The position numbers and the translations under genes are program-made. The notes beneath the pieces were generated by a model. The model was not told where the DNA came from and did not search any database. It was given only the letters and a program-made list of their open reading frames with translations. Positions 45,016-52,670 of a DNA stretch of 64,000 nucleotides are shown here, one piece after another. Source of the stretch: Curtobacterium sp. MCJR17_055 (GTDB lineage Bacteria; Actinomycetota; Actinomycetes; Actinomycetales; Microbacteriaceae); contig NZ_QKLF01000003.1 in NCBI RefSeq assembly GCF_003224335.1, positions 372,001-436,000 of the forward strand, read 5' to 3'. Numbering within the stretch: position 1 is the stretch's first letter; each line of letters starts with the position of its first letter.

Positions 45016-45231
45016 GCCCGTCGTCCTCCTCGTGTCCGACGCGGCGGGTCGTCCGACCGCATCCCTTCGTTCCTACCCGGCCGCGGTCGGGCCGGTGTGC
45101 AGCAGCCCTGCAGCGGCGCTCGGCGCTGCGTCCCGTGGACACACCCACGCATCCCCCGGGCGTGTCCAGCGGAGAAGGAGCAGCGTGGAGGGGCCGGTGC
45201 CACGACGCCGGACCACCACGAGAGGACGCAC

Positions 45232-46740
45232 ATGACGCTCGATGCCCCCACCACCACCGCCCCGTCGACGGACGACCCGTCCGCGGACACGATCACGGTG
45301 CTCGACCCCGTGACCGGCGAGGTGGCCTCGGAGACCCGCCGGAGCACGGCGGACGAGGTGCGCGACGCGGTCGCGCGTGCGCGGGCGGCGGCGACGGGAT
45401 GGGCCCGGACCGCTCCCGGTGAGCGCGGCGCGGTCCTCCGCGCCGCGGCCGAGCGGCTCCGCGAGCACGCCGACGAGCTCGCCGCGATGAACACCCGCGA
45501 GACCGGCAAGGTCCCGGGCGACGCCCTCGGCGGCGTCGAGGCCGGCATCGACACGCTCATCCAGTACGCCGAGCTCGGCCCGCTGCACCGGGGCGAGGCG
45601 CTCCGCGGGAACCACGGCGCCGCCGACTTCGCCGTCCCGCACCCGCGCGGCGTCGTGCTCGCGCTGACGCCGTGGAACGACCCGGTCGCCGTCGCGTGCG
45701 GGATCCTCGGAGCGGCGATCGTCGCCGGCAACACGGTCGTGCACAAGGGCAGCGAGCGGAGCCCGGGCACGATCGCGCTCCTGAACCGCCTGCTCGCCGC
45801 CGAGCTCCCCGAGGGCGTGCTCGTGGGCGTCGACGGCGACGCGACGACCGGTGAGCAGCTCCTCGCCGAGGACGGCATCGCGGTGTACGCGCACGTCGGC
45901 TCGACGGCGACGGGCGACCGCCTGGCCGAGGCCGCGCTCCGCACCCGCGCGCACGTGATCCGCGAGAACGGTGGCAACGACGCCGCGGTCGTGGACGCCG
46001 ACGTCGACCCGGTGTGGGCGGCGGAACAGGTCGCCCTCGGTGCCTTCGCGAACACCGGACAGATCTGCACGAGCGTGGAGCGCGTCTACGTGCACCGCGA
46101 CATCGCCGATGAGTTCACCGCCGCCCTGGTGCGCGCCGCGGAGCGGAAGACCGCCTCGGCTGCCGCCGACTTCGGTCCCCTCGTCGACGAGCGTCTGCGC
46201 ACGACCGTCCAGGAGCACGTCGACCAGGCCGTCGATGCCGGCGCACGGGTGCTGACGGGCGGCTCGGTGCCGGAGGGCGCCGGCACGTTCTACCCCGCGA
46301 CCGTCCTCACCGACTGCACCGACGACATGCTCGTGCTCACCGAGGAGACCTTCGGTCCGATCGCCCCGCTCCGCGTCGTGGACGACATGGCCGAGGGGCT
46401 CCGCCTGGCCGCCGAGGACCGGTACGGCCTGGCCGCGACCGTCCTGACCGGCGACACCGCGACCGCGCTCCGTGCCGCCGCGGAGCTGCCCGTCGGCACC
46501 GTGAAGATCAACGCCGTGTTCGGCGGCGCACCGGGCGGCAGCGCCGAGCCCCGCGGCGCCTCCGGCTCCGGCTTCGGCTACGGCCCGCACCTGCTCGACG
46601 AGATGACGACCACCACGGTCGTGCACCTCGAGGCCGCCCCGCGTCGGACGAGCGGCACCGCCGGCACCGCCGACGCCGTCGACCCGGCGACCGCGGGCAG
46701 CCACGACACCGACACCGCCACCGCCGAGGACGTCCGATGA
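45232..46740 (+). CDS. Aldehyde dehydrogenase family protein, in the heptose locus
   Basis: NAD(P)-dependent aldehyde dehydrogenase of 502 aa. Catalytic Cys is in FANTGQICTSVERVYV (about residue 268), the general-base Glu in VIRENGGNDAA (about 245), and TPWNDPVAVACG (Asn, about 149) matches the TPWNxP motif. The last 40 residues are a Thr/Ala-rich tail. AGAGGA lies five bases before the ATG. Its stop overlaps the second hldE gene by four bases. The substrate might be a sugar aldehyde of this pathway or lactaldehyde-like; inference only. Confidence 0.87.
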   Translation: MTLDAPTTTAPSTDDPSADTITVLDPVTGEVASETRRSTADEVRDAVARARAAATGWARTAPGERGAVLRAAAERLREHADELAAMNTRETGKVPGDALGGVEAGIDTLIQYAELGPLHRGEALRGNHGAADFAVPHPRGVVLALTPWNDPVAVACGILGAAIVAGNTVVHKGSERSPGTIALLNRLLAAELPEGVLVGVDGDATTGEQLLAEDGIAVYAHVGSTATGDRLAEAALRTRAHVIRENGGNDAAVVDADVDPVWAAEQVALGAFANTGQICTSVERVYVHRDIADEFTAALVRAAERKTASAAADFGPLVDERLRTTVQEHVDQAVDAGARVLTGGSVPEGAGTFYPATVLTDCTDDMLVLTEETFGPIAPLRVVDDMAEGLRLAAEDRYGLAATVLTGDTATALRAAAELPVGTVKINAVFGGAPGGSAEPRGASGSGFGYGPHLLDEMTTTTVVHLEAAPRRTSGTAGTADAVDPATAGSHDTDTATAEDVR

Positions 46741-48347
46741 GCGCCGACGTCCGTTCGGTCCGTCGCGTCGTCGACGCGGTCGCGGCGCAGGAGCCCGTCG
46801 TCGTGGTGGTCGGGGACGTCATCCTCGACCGCTGGACGGTCGGTGCCGCCGAACGGGTCTCGCGCGAGGCCCCCGCGCCCGTCGTCCGGGTCACCGAGAC
46901 CATCGCCGTCCCGGGAGGCGCGGCGAACACCGCGGTCAACGCCCGCGCCCTGGGTGCGCGCGTCCGCATGGTCGCCCTGATCGGCGACGACGAGACCGGG
47001 CGGGTCCTGCGTGACCGGCTCGAGGCCGCCGGGGTGGACACGCGCTGGCTCGTCGCGGTCCCGGGTGCGACGACCACCTGCAAGGACCGCATCGTCGGGG
47101 GTGACCGTGTCGTCGTCCGGGTCGACGACCTGGCCGGACCGCCGAGTGCGGCGGACACGGCCCTCCTCGCCGAGGCGACGGCGGCAGCCGTGCGCGGCAC
47201 CGCGTCCGGGGACGCCCCCGGGACGGCGACCGACGCCCGTGCGGACACGGTCGTCGTCTGCGACTACGACCTCGGCGTCGACGCCACCGCCATCGTGCCG
47301 GTCCTCGGACAGGACCGCCCCATGACCGTCGTCGTGGACGCCCACGACCTCAGCCGCTGGCAGACCCTTCGTCCGGACCTCGTCACGCCGAACGCCGGCG
47401 AGGCCGCCGCGCTGCTCGGCCGCGACCTCGGGCAGGGCGCCGACCGGGCCACGACCGTGGTCGCCGCACGCGACGAGGTCCTCGCCGTCACCGGCGCGCG
47501 CAACGCGGTCGTCACGCTCGACCGCAACGGGACGGTGCTGCTCGAGGCCGCCGGCGCGGACAGCACGCTGTCGGACGTGCACCGCACGCGTGCCACGCCG
47601 GCGTCCGAGCAGCAGGCGTCCGGCGCCGGCGACACGTTCTGCGCCGCGGCCTCGGTCGCCCTCGCCGTCGGGACCCCGGTCCGCGAGGCCGTCTCCTTCG
47701 CCCAGGCGGCTGCCGACGTCGTGGTGCGCGAGGCCGGGACCTCGGTCTGCACGGCCGATGCGCTCGTGGCCTCGGTGTCCGCACCGGCCGAGACCGTCGT
47801 CGACCACGACGAACTCGCCGCCGCCGTCGAGGAGGCCCGTCGCACCGGGCGCCGCATCGTGTTCACGAACGGCTGCTTCGACGTCGTCCACCGCGGGCAC
47901 ACCACGTACCTCCGCCAGGCGAGCGAGCTCGGCGACCTGCTCGTCGTCGCACTGAACGACGACGACTCGGTCCGTCGACTGAAGGGTCCGGAGCGGCCGA
48001 TCAACACCGCCGAGGACCGCGCCGGCGTCCTCGCCGCGCTGGCCTGCGTCGACCTGGTGACGGTGTTCGCGACCGACACCCCGATCCCGCTCATCGAGCG
48101 CATCCGGCCGGACGTCTACGTCAAGGGCGGCGACTACTCCCCCGAGATGCTCAGCGAGACCGAGGTCGTGCGGGCCCACGGCGGCGAGGTCGTCATGGTC
48201 GACTACGTCGCCGAGCACTCGACGAGCGCCGTCGTCCGTCGCATCCGTGAGACCGCCGCCGGAACCGGCACCGCCGCCGGAACCGGCACCGCCGCCGGCA
48301 CCGGCGCGCCGACGGGAGAAGCGACCGCCGTGTCCGGGGACGCATGA
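46737..48347 (+). CDS. hldE: HldE-type bifunctional heptose-7-phosphate kinase / heptose-1-phosphate nucleotidyltransferase, copy B
   Basis: 536 aa. PfkB-type kinase in the first 345 residues: VVVGDVILDRWTVGAAERVS, PGGAANTAVNARALG, and EQQASGAGDTFCAAAS (GAGD near 300). The nucleotidyltransferase follows at 370-500: FTNGCFDVVHRGHTTYL (HRGH), NDDDSVRRLKGPERPINTAEDR and YVKGGDYSPEMLSETEVV. It is closer to the E. coli HldE pattern than copy A. An insertion of about 20 residues (GTASGDAPGTATDARA) lies in the kinase, and the C-terminus carries three TAAGTG repeats. Starts and ends with ATGA overlaps to the aldehyde dehydrogenase and GT2 genes. Confidence 0.88.
   Translation: MSADVRSVRRVVDAVAAQEPVVVVVGDVILDRWTVGAAERVSREAPAPVVRVTETIAVPGGAANTAVNARALGARVRMVALIGDDETGRVLRDRLEAAGVDTRWLVAVPGATTTCKDRIVGGDRVVVRVDDLAGPPSAADTALLAEATAAAVRGTASGDAPGTATDARADTVVVCDYDLGVDATAIVPVLGQDRPMTVVVDAHDLSRWQTLRPDLVTPNAGEAAALLGRDLGQGADRATTVVAARDEVLAVTGARNAVVTLDRNGTVLLEAAGADSTLSDVHRTRATPASEQQASGAGDTFCAAASVALAVGTPVREAVSFAQAAADVVVREAGTSVCTADALVASVSAPAETVVDHDELAAAVEEARRTGRRIVFTNGCFDVVHRGHTTYLRQASELGDLLVVALNDDDSVRRLKGPERPINTAEDRAGVLAALACVDLVTVFATDTPIPLIERIRPDVYVKGGDYSPEMLSETEVVRAHGGEVVMVDYVAEHSTSAVVRRIRETAAGTGTAAGTGTAAGTGAPTGEATAVSGDA
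48252..48305 (+). repeat. Three 18-bp tandem repeats inside hldE copy B
   Basis: ACCGCCGCCGGAACCGGC at 48252-48269 and 48270-48287, and a copy with one change at 48288-48305. They encode TAAGTG three times in the extreme C-terminus, past the catalytic domain. Confidence 0.9.
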
Positions 48348-49261
48348 CGCGCGGGGCACGGTGGTCCGGCGAGTGGGGTCGCCCGACCGCGGACCCGGCG
48401 GTGGAGAGCACCCCGGTCGACGTCGACGTCCTCGTCCCGACCGTCGGGCGCACGGCGGAGCTCGCCGCGACCCTCGCCGGCCTGGCGGCCCAGACCGACG
48501 TCGCCTTCCGTCTCGTGCTCAGCGACCAGTCCGCGACGGGTGACGCCGCCGCGCAGCCGGCGATCGCCGCCATGGTCCGCGTCCTGGAGGCCCAGGGCCG
48601 GCCCGTCACGCTGCTCACCCACCCGGAGCGGCGCGGACTCGCCGAGCACCGGCACTTCCTGCTCGCGCACGCCACCGCGGACGCCGTCCTGTTCCTCGAC
48701 GACGACGTCTGGCTGGAACCCGGGTCCGTGCACCGGATGCTCGACGCCCTGCGCTCGCTCGGCACCGGCTTCGTCGGGAGCGCGGTCCAGGGGCTGTCGT
48801 ACCTCGAGGACCGCCGTCCGCACGAGACGGCACCGTTCGCGCTGTGGGACGGCCCGGTCGTCCCCGAGGTGGTGCGCCGCGGCACGCCCGGGTTCGACCG
48901 CTGGTCCCTGCACAACGCCGCGAACCTGGTCCACGTCGCGGCCGAGCTCGACGTCGAGCCGGGCGGCTGGTTGCCGTACCGCGTCGCGTGGGTCGGCGCC
49001 TGCGCAATGTACGACCGGGCCGCGCTCGAGGCGGTCGGCGGCTTCGGGTTCTGGGAGACCCTGCCGATCGGACACGCGGGCGAGGACGTGGTCGTCCAGT
49101 GGCGGGTGATGGAGCGCTTCGGCGGCGCCGGCATCGTGCCGTCCGGGGCCGTGCACCTCGAGGCCCCGACCACGGTGACGGACCGCTCCGTCGACGCGCC
49201 GGACGTGGTCTTCGCGCACGAAGCGCACCAGCAGCACGCGGATCAGCACCCGGGCACCTGA
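48344..49261 (+). CDS. Family 2 glycosyltransferase
   Basis: GT-A type enzyme of 305 aa: VDVLVPTVGRTAELAATLAGL (about 26-46), the metal-binding DxD region in AVLFLDDDVWLEPGSV (about 112-127), and HAGEDVVVQWRVMERFG (ED acid plus QxxRW-like position, about 245-261). No membrane helices are evident, so it is cytoplasmic. It is coupled to hldE copy B by an ATGA overlap and is the last gene of the aldehyde dehydrogenase-hldE-GT2 operon. Donor and acceptor are unknown. Confidence 0.85.
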   Translation: MTRGARWSGEWGRPTADPAVESTPVDVDVLVPTVGRTAELAATLAGLAAQTDVAFRLVLSDQSATGDAAAQPAIAAMVRVLEAQGRPVTLLTHPERRGLAEHRHFLLAHATADAVLFLDDDVWLEPGSVHRMLDALRSLGTGFVGSAVQGLSYLEDRRPHETAPFALWDGPVVPEVVRRGTPGFDRWSLHNAANLVHVAAELDVEPGGWLPYRVAWVGACAMYDRAALEAVGGFGFWETLPIGHAGEDVVVQWRVMERFGGAGIVPSGAVHLEAPTTVTDRSVDAPDVVFAHEAHQQHADQHPGT

Positions 49262-49377
49262 CCGATCGGGCACGCCACGCCCAGCGCCGCGCGGCTGCTG
49301 ACAAGCGGTCGGCCGTGCGGCAGGATCGACGCAGCGGCACGGACGTGGCCGGCGACGACCATGGGAACGAGGACGCG

Positions 49378-49971
49378 ATGGCCACCTTCACACGCGGGTT
49401 CGGCGGACGCCGCCGGGACGCCGACGACAGCCGCATCCCGCCCGGGCAGACGCTGGTGCAGGACTGGCCGGTGCTCTCGGCGGGTGCCACACCCGAGATC
49501 GAGCCCTCCGAGTGGAGCTTCTCGATCCGCACCGAGTCCGGCCTGCACACCTGGACGTGGGACGAGGTCCGGGCGCTCGGGCTCGAGGACGTCACGGTCG
49601 ACATCCACTGCGTCACGCACTGGACGAAGCTCGGCATGGCCTGGCGCGGGGTCCCCCTCGACAAGCTCTTCGCGGACATCGAGACCTCGCTCGACTTCTG
49701 CATGGTGCACAGCTTCGGCGGCTACACGACGAACGTCCCCCTCGACGAACTCCTCGAGGGTCAGGCGTGGATCGCGTTCGAGGCCGACGGCGAGCCCCTC
49801 AGCCCGGAGCACGGCGGTCCGGCCCGGCTGCTCGTGCCGCACCTGTACTTCTGGAAGAGCGCGAAGTGGGTGCGGGGCATCACGATGCACGCCGAGGACG
49901 AGCCCGGCTTCTGGGAGAACGCCGGCTACAACATGCACGGCGACCCGTGGAAGGAAGAGCGGTACTGGTGA
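49378..49971 (+). CDS. Sulfite oxidase-like molybdopterin-dependent oxidoreductase
   Basis: 197-aa protein with only the central molybdopterin domain of the sulfite oxidase family. The molybdenum-ligating Cys is in VDIHCVTHWTKLGMAWRG (Cys about 79); FGGYTTNVPLDELL and LLVPHLYFWKSAKWVRGI are further conserved blocks. There is no heme domain or Tat signal, so it is cytoplasmic. GAGGA precedes the ATG at 49378 by five bases; another ATG at 49361 is out of frame. The stop overlaps the start of the reductase gene (GTGA), suggesting electrons come from NAD(P)H through that partner. Confidence 0.88.
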   Translation: MATFTRGFGGRRRDADDSRIPPGQTLVQDWPVLSAGATPEIEPSEWSFSIRTESGLHTWTWDEVRALGLEDVTVDIHCVTHWTKLGMAWRGVPLDKLFADIETSLDFCMVHSFGGYTTNVPLDELLEGQAWIAFEADGEPLSPEHGGPARLLVPHLYFWKSAKWVRGITMHAEDEPGFWENAGYNMHGDPWKEERYW

Positions 49972-50783
49972 CCCTGTCCAGCACCGACGGCGCCCCCGGC
50001 CTGGAGGCACGCACCGGTCCCGTCACGCCGGGCCGTCCGCTCCGCCGCCCGGCGTGGCACCCGGCGACCGTCGCCGCGGTCTCCCCCGAGACCCCGAACG
50101 CCCGACGGCTGGTGCTCGACGTGCCGTCATGGCCCGGCAACGACCCCGGGCAGCACCTTGACCTGCGGCTGACGGCCGAGGACGGCTACCAGGCCACGCG
50201 GTCCTACTCCATCGCGTCCTCCGGGGACGGCACGCGCGTGACGCTCGCCGTGGACCGGGTCGAGGACGGCGAGGTGTCCCCGTTCCTCGTCGACGCCGTC
50301 GAGGTCGGTGACGCGCTCGAGGTGCACGGTCCCCTCGGCGGCTGGTTCGTCTGGCGTCCGGGCGCCGACCCGGCGTCCCGCCCGGTGCAGCTCATCGCCG
50401 GCGGGTCCGGCGTCGTGCCGCTCCTGCCGATGGTCGCCGCGCACGCCGACGCCGAGGACCCGACGCCCTTCCGGCTGCTCTACGCCGTCCGCACCCCGGA
50501 GGACGTCTTCTTCCGCGCGGAGCTCGACGCAGCCCTGCGCACCGCAGACCGCGCGCCCTTCGACCTCGACGTCGTGTACAGCCGACGCGCTCCCGAGGGG
50601 TCGACGGCCCCGGTCGGACGACTCACGCGCGACCGGCTCGCGGCCGCCGTCCTGCCGCCGGACGCCGACGCACAGGTCTACGTCTGCGGATCGACGCCGT
50701 TCGTCGAACAGGTCCTGCGCTGGCTCGGGGAACTCGGACACGACACCACCGGGGTGCGTGCGGAACGGTTCGGAGGCTCCTGA
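49968..50783 (+). CDS. FAD/NAD(P)-binding ferredoxin reductase-type oxidoreductase
   Basis: 271-aa flavoprotein of the ferredoxin-NADP reductase superfamily: RSYSIASS (FAD-binding RxYS, about 82-89), LIAGGSGVVPLLPMV (NAD(P)-binding, about 142-156) and YVCGSTPFVEQVL near the end. No [2Fe-2S] ferredoxin domain is present. It overlaps the molybdenum protein gene by four bases and the DUF6510 gene by one, so it is probably the dedicated reductase of the sulfite-oxidase-like protein. Confidence 0.87.
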   Translation: MTLSSTDGAPGLEARTGPVTPGRPLRRPAWHPATVAAVSPETPNARRLVLDVPSWPGNDPGQHLDLRLTAEDGYQATRSYSIASSGDGTRVTLAVDRVEDGEVSPFLVDAVEVGDALEVHGPLGGWFVWRPGADPASRPVQLIAGGSGVVPLLPMVAAHADAEDPTPFRLLYAVRTPEDVFFRAELDAALRTADRAPFDLDVVYSRRAPEGSTAPVGRLTRDRLAAAVLPPDADAQVYVCGSTPFVEQVLRWLGELGHDTTGVRAERFGGS

Positions 50784-51034
50784 TGACGATCGTCGACGGC
50801 AACGCCCTGGCCGGGGACCTCGGCGAGGTGCTCGGGGTCGATGCCACCTCGGCCCGGCTCCGCTGCTCGGGCTGCGACACGACCGGCCGTCTGGCGGTGA
50901 CCCGGGTGTACCGGACCGCGATGGGCAGCGTCGCCCGCTGCCGCGGCTGCGACACGGTGCTCGTGACGGTGGTCGACGCAGGGGCGCAGCACTGGGTCGC
51001 CCTCCCCGGCGCGCGAGCCGTCGCGAACGACTGA
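50783..51034 (+). CDS. DUF6510 zinc-ribbon protein
   Basis: 83 aa with two CxxC pairs, CSGC (about residues 28-31) and CRGC (about 53-56), spaced like a zinc ribbon. The family (DUF6510) has no known function but commonly sits behind this oxidoreductase pair. The ATG shares one base with the reductase stop (TGATG). A hairpin overlapping its stop ends the operon. Confidence 0.8.
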   Translation: MTIVDGNALAGDLGEVLGVDATSARLRCSGCDTTGRLAVTRVYRTAMGSVARCRGCDTVLVTVVDAGAQHWVALPGARAVAND

Positions 51035-51063
51035 ACCCCCCGGCCGCCCGGCCGAGGGGTTCA
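51032..51063 (+). terminator. Terminator of the molybdenum-oxidoreductase operon
   Basis: TGAACCCC...GGGGTTCA arms with an inner CGGCC/GGCCG stem, beginning at the DUF6510 stop codon. Confidence 0.65.
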
Positions 51064-51080
51064 CGTGTCCTGCTGTTCCG

Positions 51081-51152
51081 AGCGGATGACGAGATTCGAA
51101 CTCGCGACCCTCACCTTGGCAAGGTGATGCGCTACCACTGCGCCACATCCGC
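51081..51152 (-). tRNA. tRNA-Gly (GCC)
   Basis: 72 nt on the minus strand. Acceptor stem GCGGATG/CATCCGC, anticodon stem-loop CACCT-TGCCAAGGTG with loop TTGCCAA (anticodon GCC), T-loop GTTCGAATC, discriminator U. CCA is not encoded. A sequence identical over the whole gene is at 62880-62951. Confidence 0.95.
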
Positions 51153-51262
51153 ACGCTGCCCACCGGGGTGGCCAACGTCGACAACTGTACCCGACCGGCG
51201 GGGTGATCCGGGCCTCCCGTCCGCGTGTCGGGCGTGCCGGACCTCGGAACGGCCGGTCGGGC

Positions 51263-51268
51263 TAGGGT
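51263..51268 (+). promoter_or_regulatory. -10 element of a leaderless promoter for the serine hydrolase
   Basis: TAGGGT with seven bases to the GTG at 51276. Confidence 0.6.
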
Positions 51269-51275
51269 CGGACGG

Positions 51276-52658
51276 GTGACGACGACGTTCCGACGCAGTT
51301 CCCCGTCCGCCCTCGGCATCGACGCCGCGGGCATCGACCAGCTCGTCTCCGCGCTCGAGGCCGCGCCCGGCGTGGAGCCGCACAGCCTGATGGTCCTGCG
51401 GCACGGCGAGCTCGCCGCCGGAGGGTGGTGGGCCCCCTTCGCGCCGGACCGGGTGCACCTGCTGTACTCGCTCAGCAAGAGCTTCACCGCGGCCGCCGTC
51501 GGGATCGCCGTCCGCGCCGGACTGGTCGACCTCGACGCGCCCGTGGTCGGTCACTTCCCGGAACTCGACGCCGAGGTCACCGACGAACGGACCCGGCGGA
51601 TGCGCGTGCGGCACCTGCTCGCGATGGCGAGCGGCCACCGGAGCGAGACGATCGACCACGCCGAGGCGATCGACCCGACGAACACCGTCCGTGGGTTCCT
51701 GCTCCTGCCTCTCGACGAGGAACCCGGCAGCGTCTTCGCCTACAACCAGCCGTGCACGTACACGCTCGCCGAGATCGTTCGGCGGGCCAGTGGGACGTCC
51801 CTGCTCGAGTACCTGCGGCCGCGGCTCTTCGCCCCCCTCGGCATCGACGACTTCTCGTGGCGCCGCGACGACACCGGCGCGGAACTCGGGTACAGCGGCG
51901 GCTACACGACGACGGACGCGATCGCCGCACTCGGTCAGCTGTACCTGCAGCGCGGCGTGTGGGACGGCGAACGCGTCCTCGACGAGGACTGGATCGAGCA
52001 GGCCACGAGCGTGCAGGTGGTGAACCCGGACGAGGCGGACCCGGACTGGTCGCAGGGGTACGGCTTCCAGTTCTGGATGGCCCGGCACGGCTTCCGCGGT
52101 GACGGTGCCTACGGCCAGTTCTGCGTCGTGCTCCCCGAGTCGGACGTGGTCGTCGCGATGACCGGTCAGAGCACCGACATGCAGGCCGTCCTGGACGCGG
52201 TGTGGGAGCACCTGCTGCCCGCGGTCGACCGCGCGGGTGCAGTGGACTCGGAAGACCGCCTGCGCGCCCGACTCGCCGGGCTCGCGCTGCCGCCGCTCGT
52301 CGGCGAGCCGCTCGGCACCCTGCCCGCCACCCCGCCGTCCTCGCCGGCACCGGTGGACGGCGACTCCGGACTGGAGGCCGTGCACCTGTCCCAGGACCCG
52401 TCCGGCCACTGGGTGCTCACCCTGGTCGACCCGTCCGGCGAGGTGACGGCTCCTGTCGGCGACGGCGAGTGGCTGGTCGCGGGTGCGACCGCCACGAGCG
52501 GGGCACGCTCCGGGGACGTCGTGTCGGTGGACGTGCGGTTCGTCGAGACACCGCACCTGCTGCACGTCCGCGTCGACCTGGCCGACGGGGCCGTCACGGC
52601 TGCGTGGGAGACACAGCCGTTGCACGACGGCGTCGCGACGCTGCGTCGGCCGGACTGA
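51276..52658 (+). CDS. Serine hydrolase, beta-lactamase/class C (S12) family
   Basis: 460 aa. The SxxK nucleophile motif is YSLSKSFTAAAVG (Ser about 67), a YNQP block near 160 corresponds to the YxN motif, and GYGFQFWMARHG with DGAYGQFCVVLPE near 275 fits the third motif region (HxG-like). No signal peptide is seen, so it is likely cytoplasmic. The C-terminal 130 residues form a separate beta-rich domain after a Pro/Ala linker. S12 family members include esterases and peptidases; antibiotic hydrolysis should not be assumed. GTG start placed by the TAGGGT box. Confidence 0.85.
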   Translation: MTTTFRRSSPSALGIDAAGIDQLVSALEAAPGVEPHSLMVLRHGELAAGGWWAPFAPDRVHLLYSLSKSFTAAAVGIAVRAGLVDLDAPVVGHFPELDAEVTDERTRRMRVRHLLAMASGHRSETIDHAEAIDPTNTVRGFLLLPLDEEPGSVFAYNQPCTYTLAEIVRRASGTSLLEYLRPRLFAPLGIDDFSWRRDDTGAELGYSGGYTTTDAIAALGQLYLQRGVWDGERVLDEDWIEQATSVQVVNPDEADPDWSQGYGFQFWMARHGFRGDGAYGQFCVVLPESDVVVAMTGQSTDMQAVLDAVWEHLLPAVDRAGAVDSEDRLRARLAGLALPPLVGEPLGTLPATPPSSPAPVDGDSGLEAVHLSQDPSGHWVLTLVDPSGEVTAPVGDGEWLVAGATATSGARSGDVVSVDVRFVETPHLLHVRVDLADGAVTAAWETQPLHDGVATLRRPD

Positions 52659-52670
52659 CCGGCTCCCCGA

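Noticed and set aside
51276-52658. Serine hydrolase as an antibiotic-resistance beta-lactamase
   Set aside because: Shares only the S12 fold and SxxK motif, has no signal peptide and carries an extra C-terminal domain; no evidence of drug hydrolysis.
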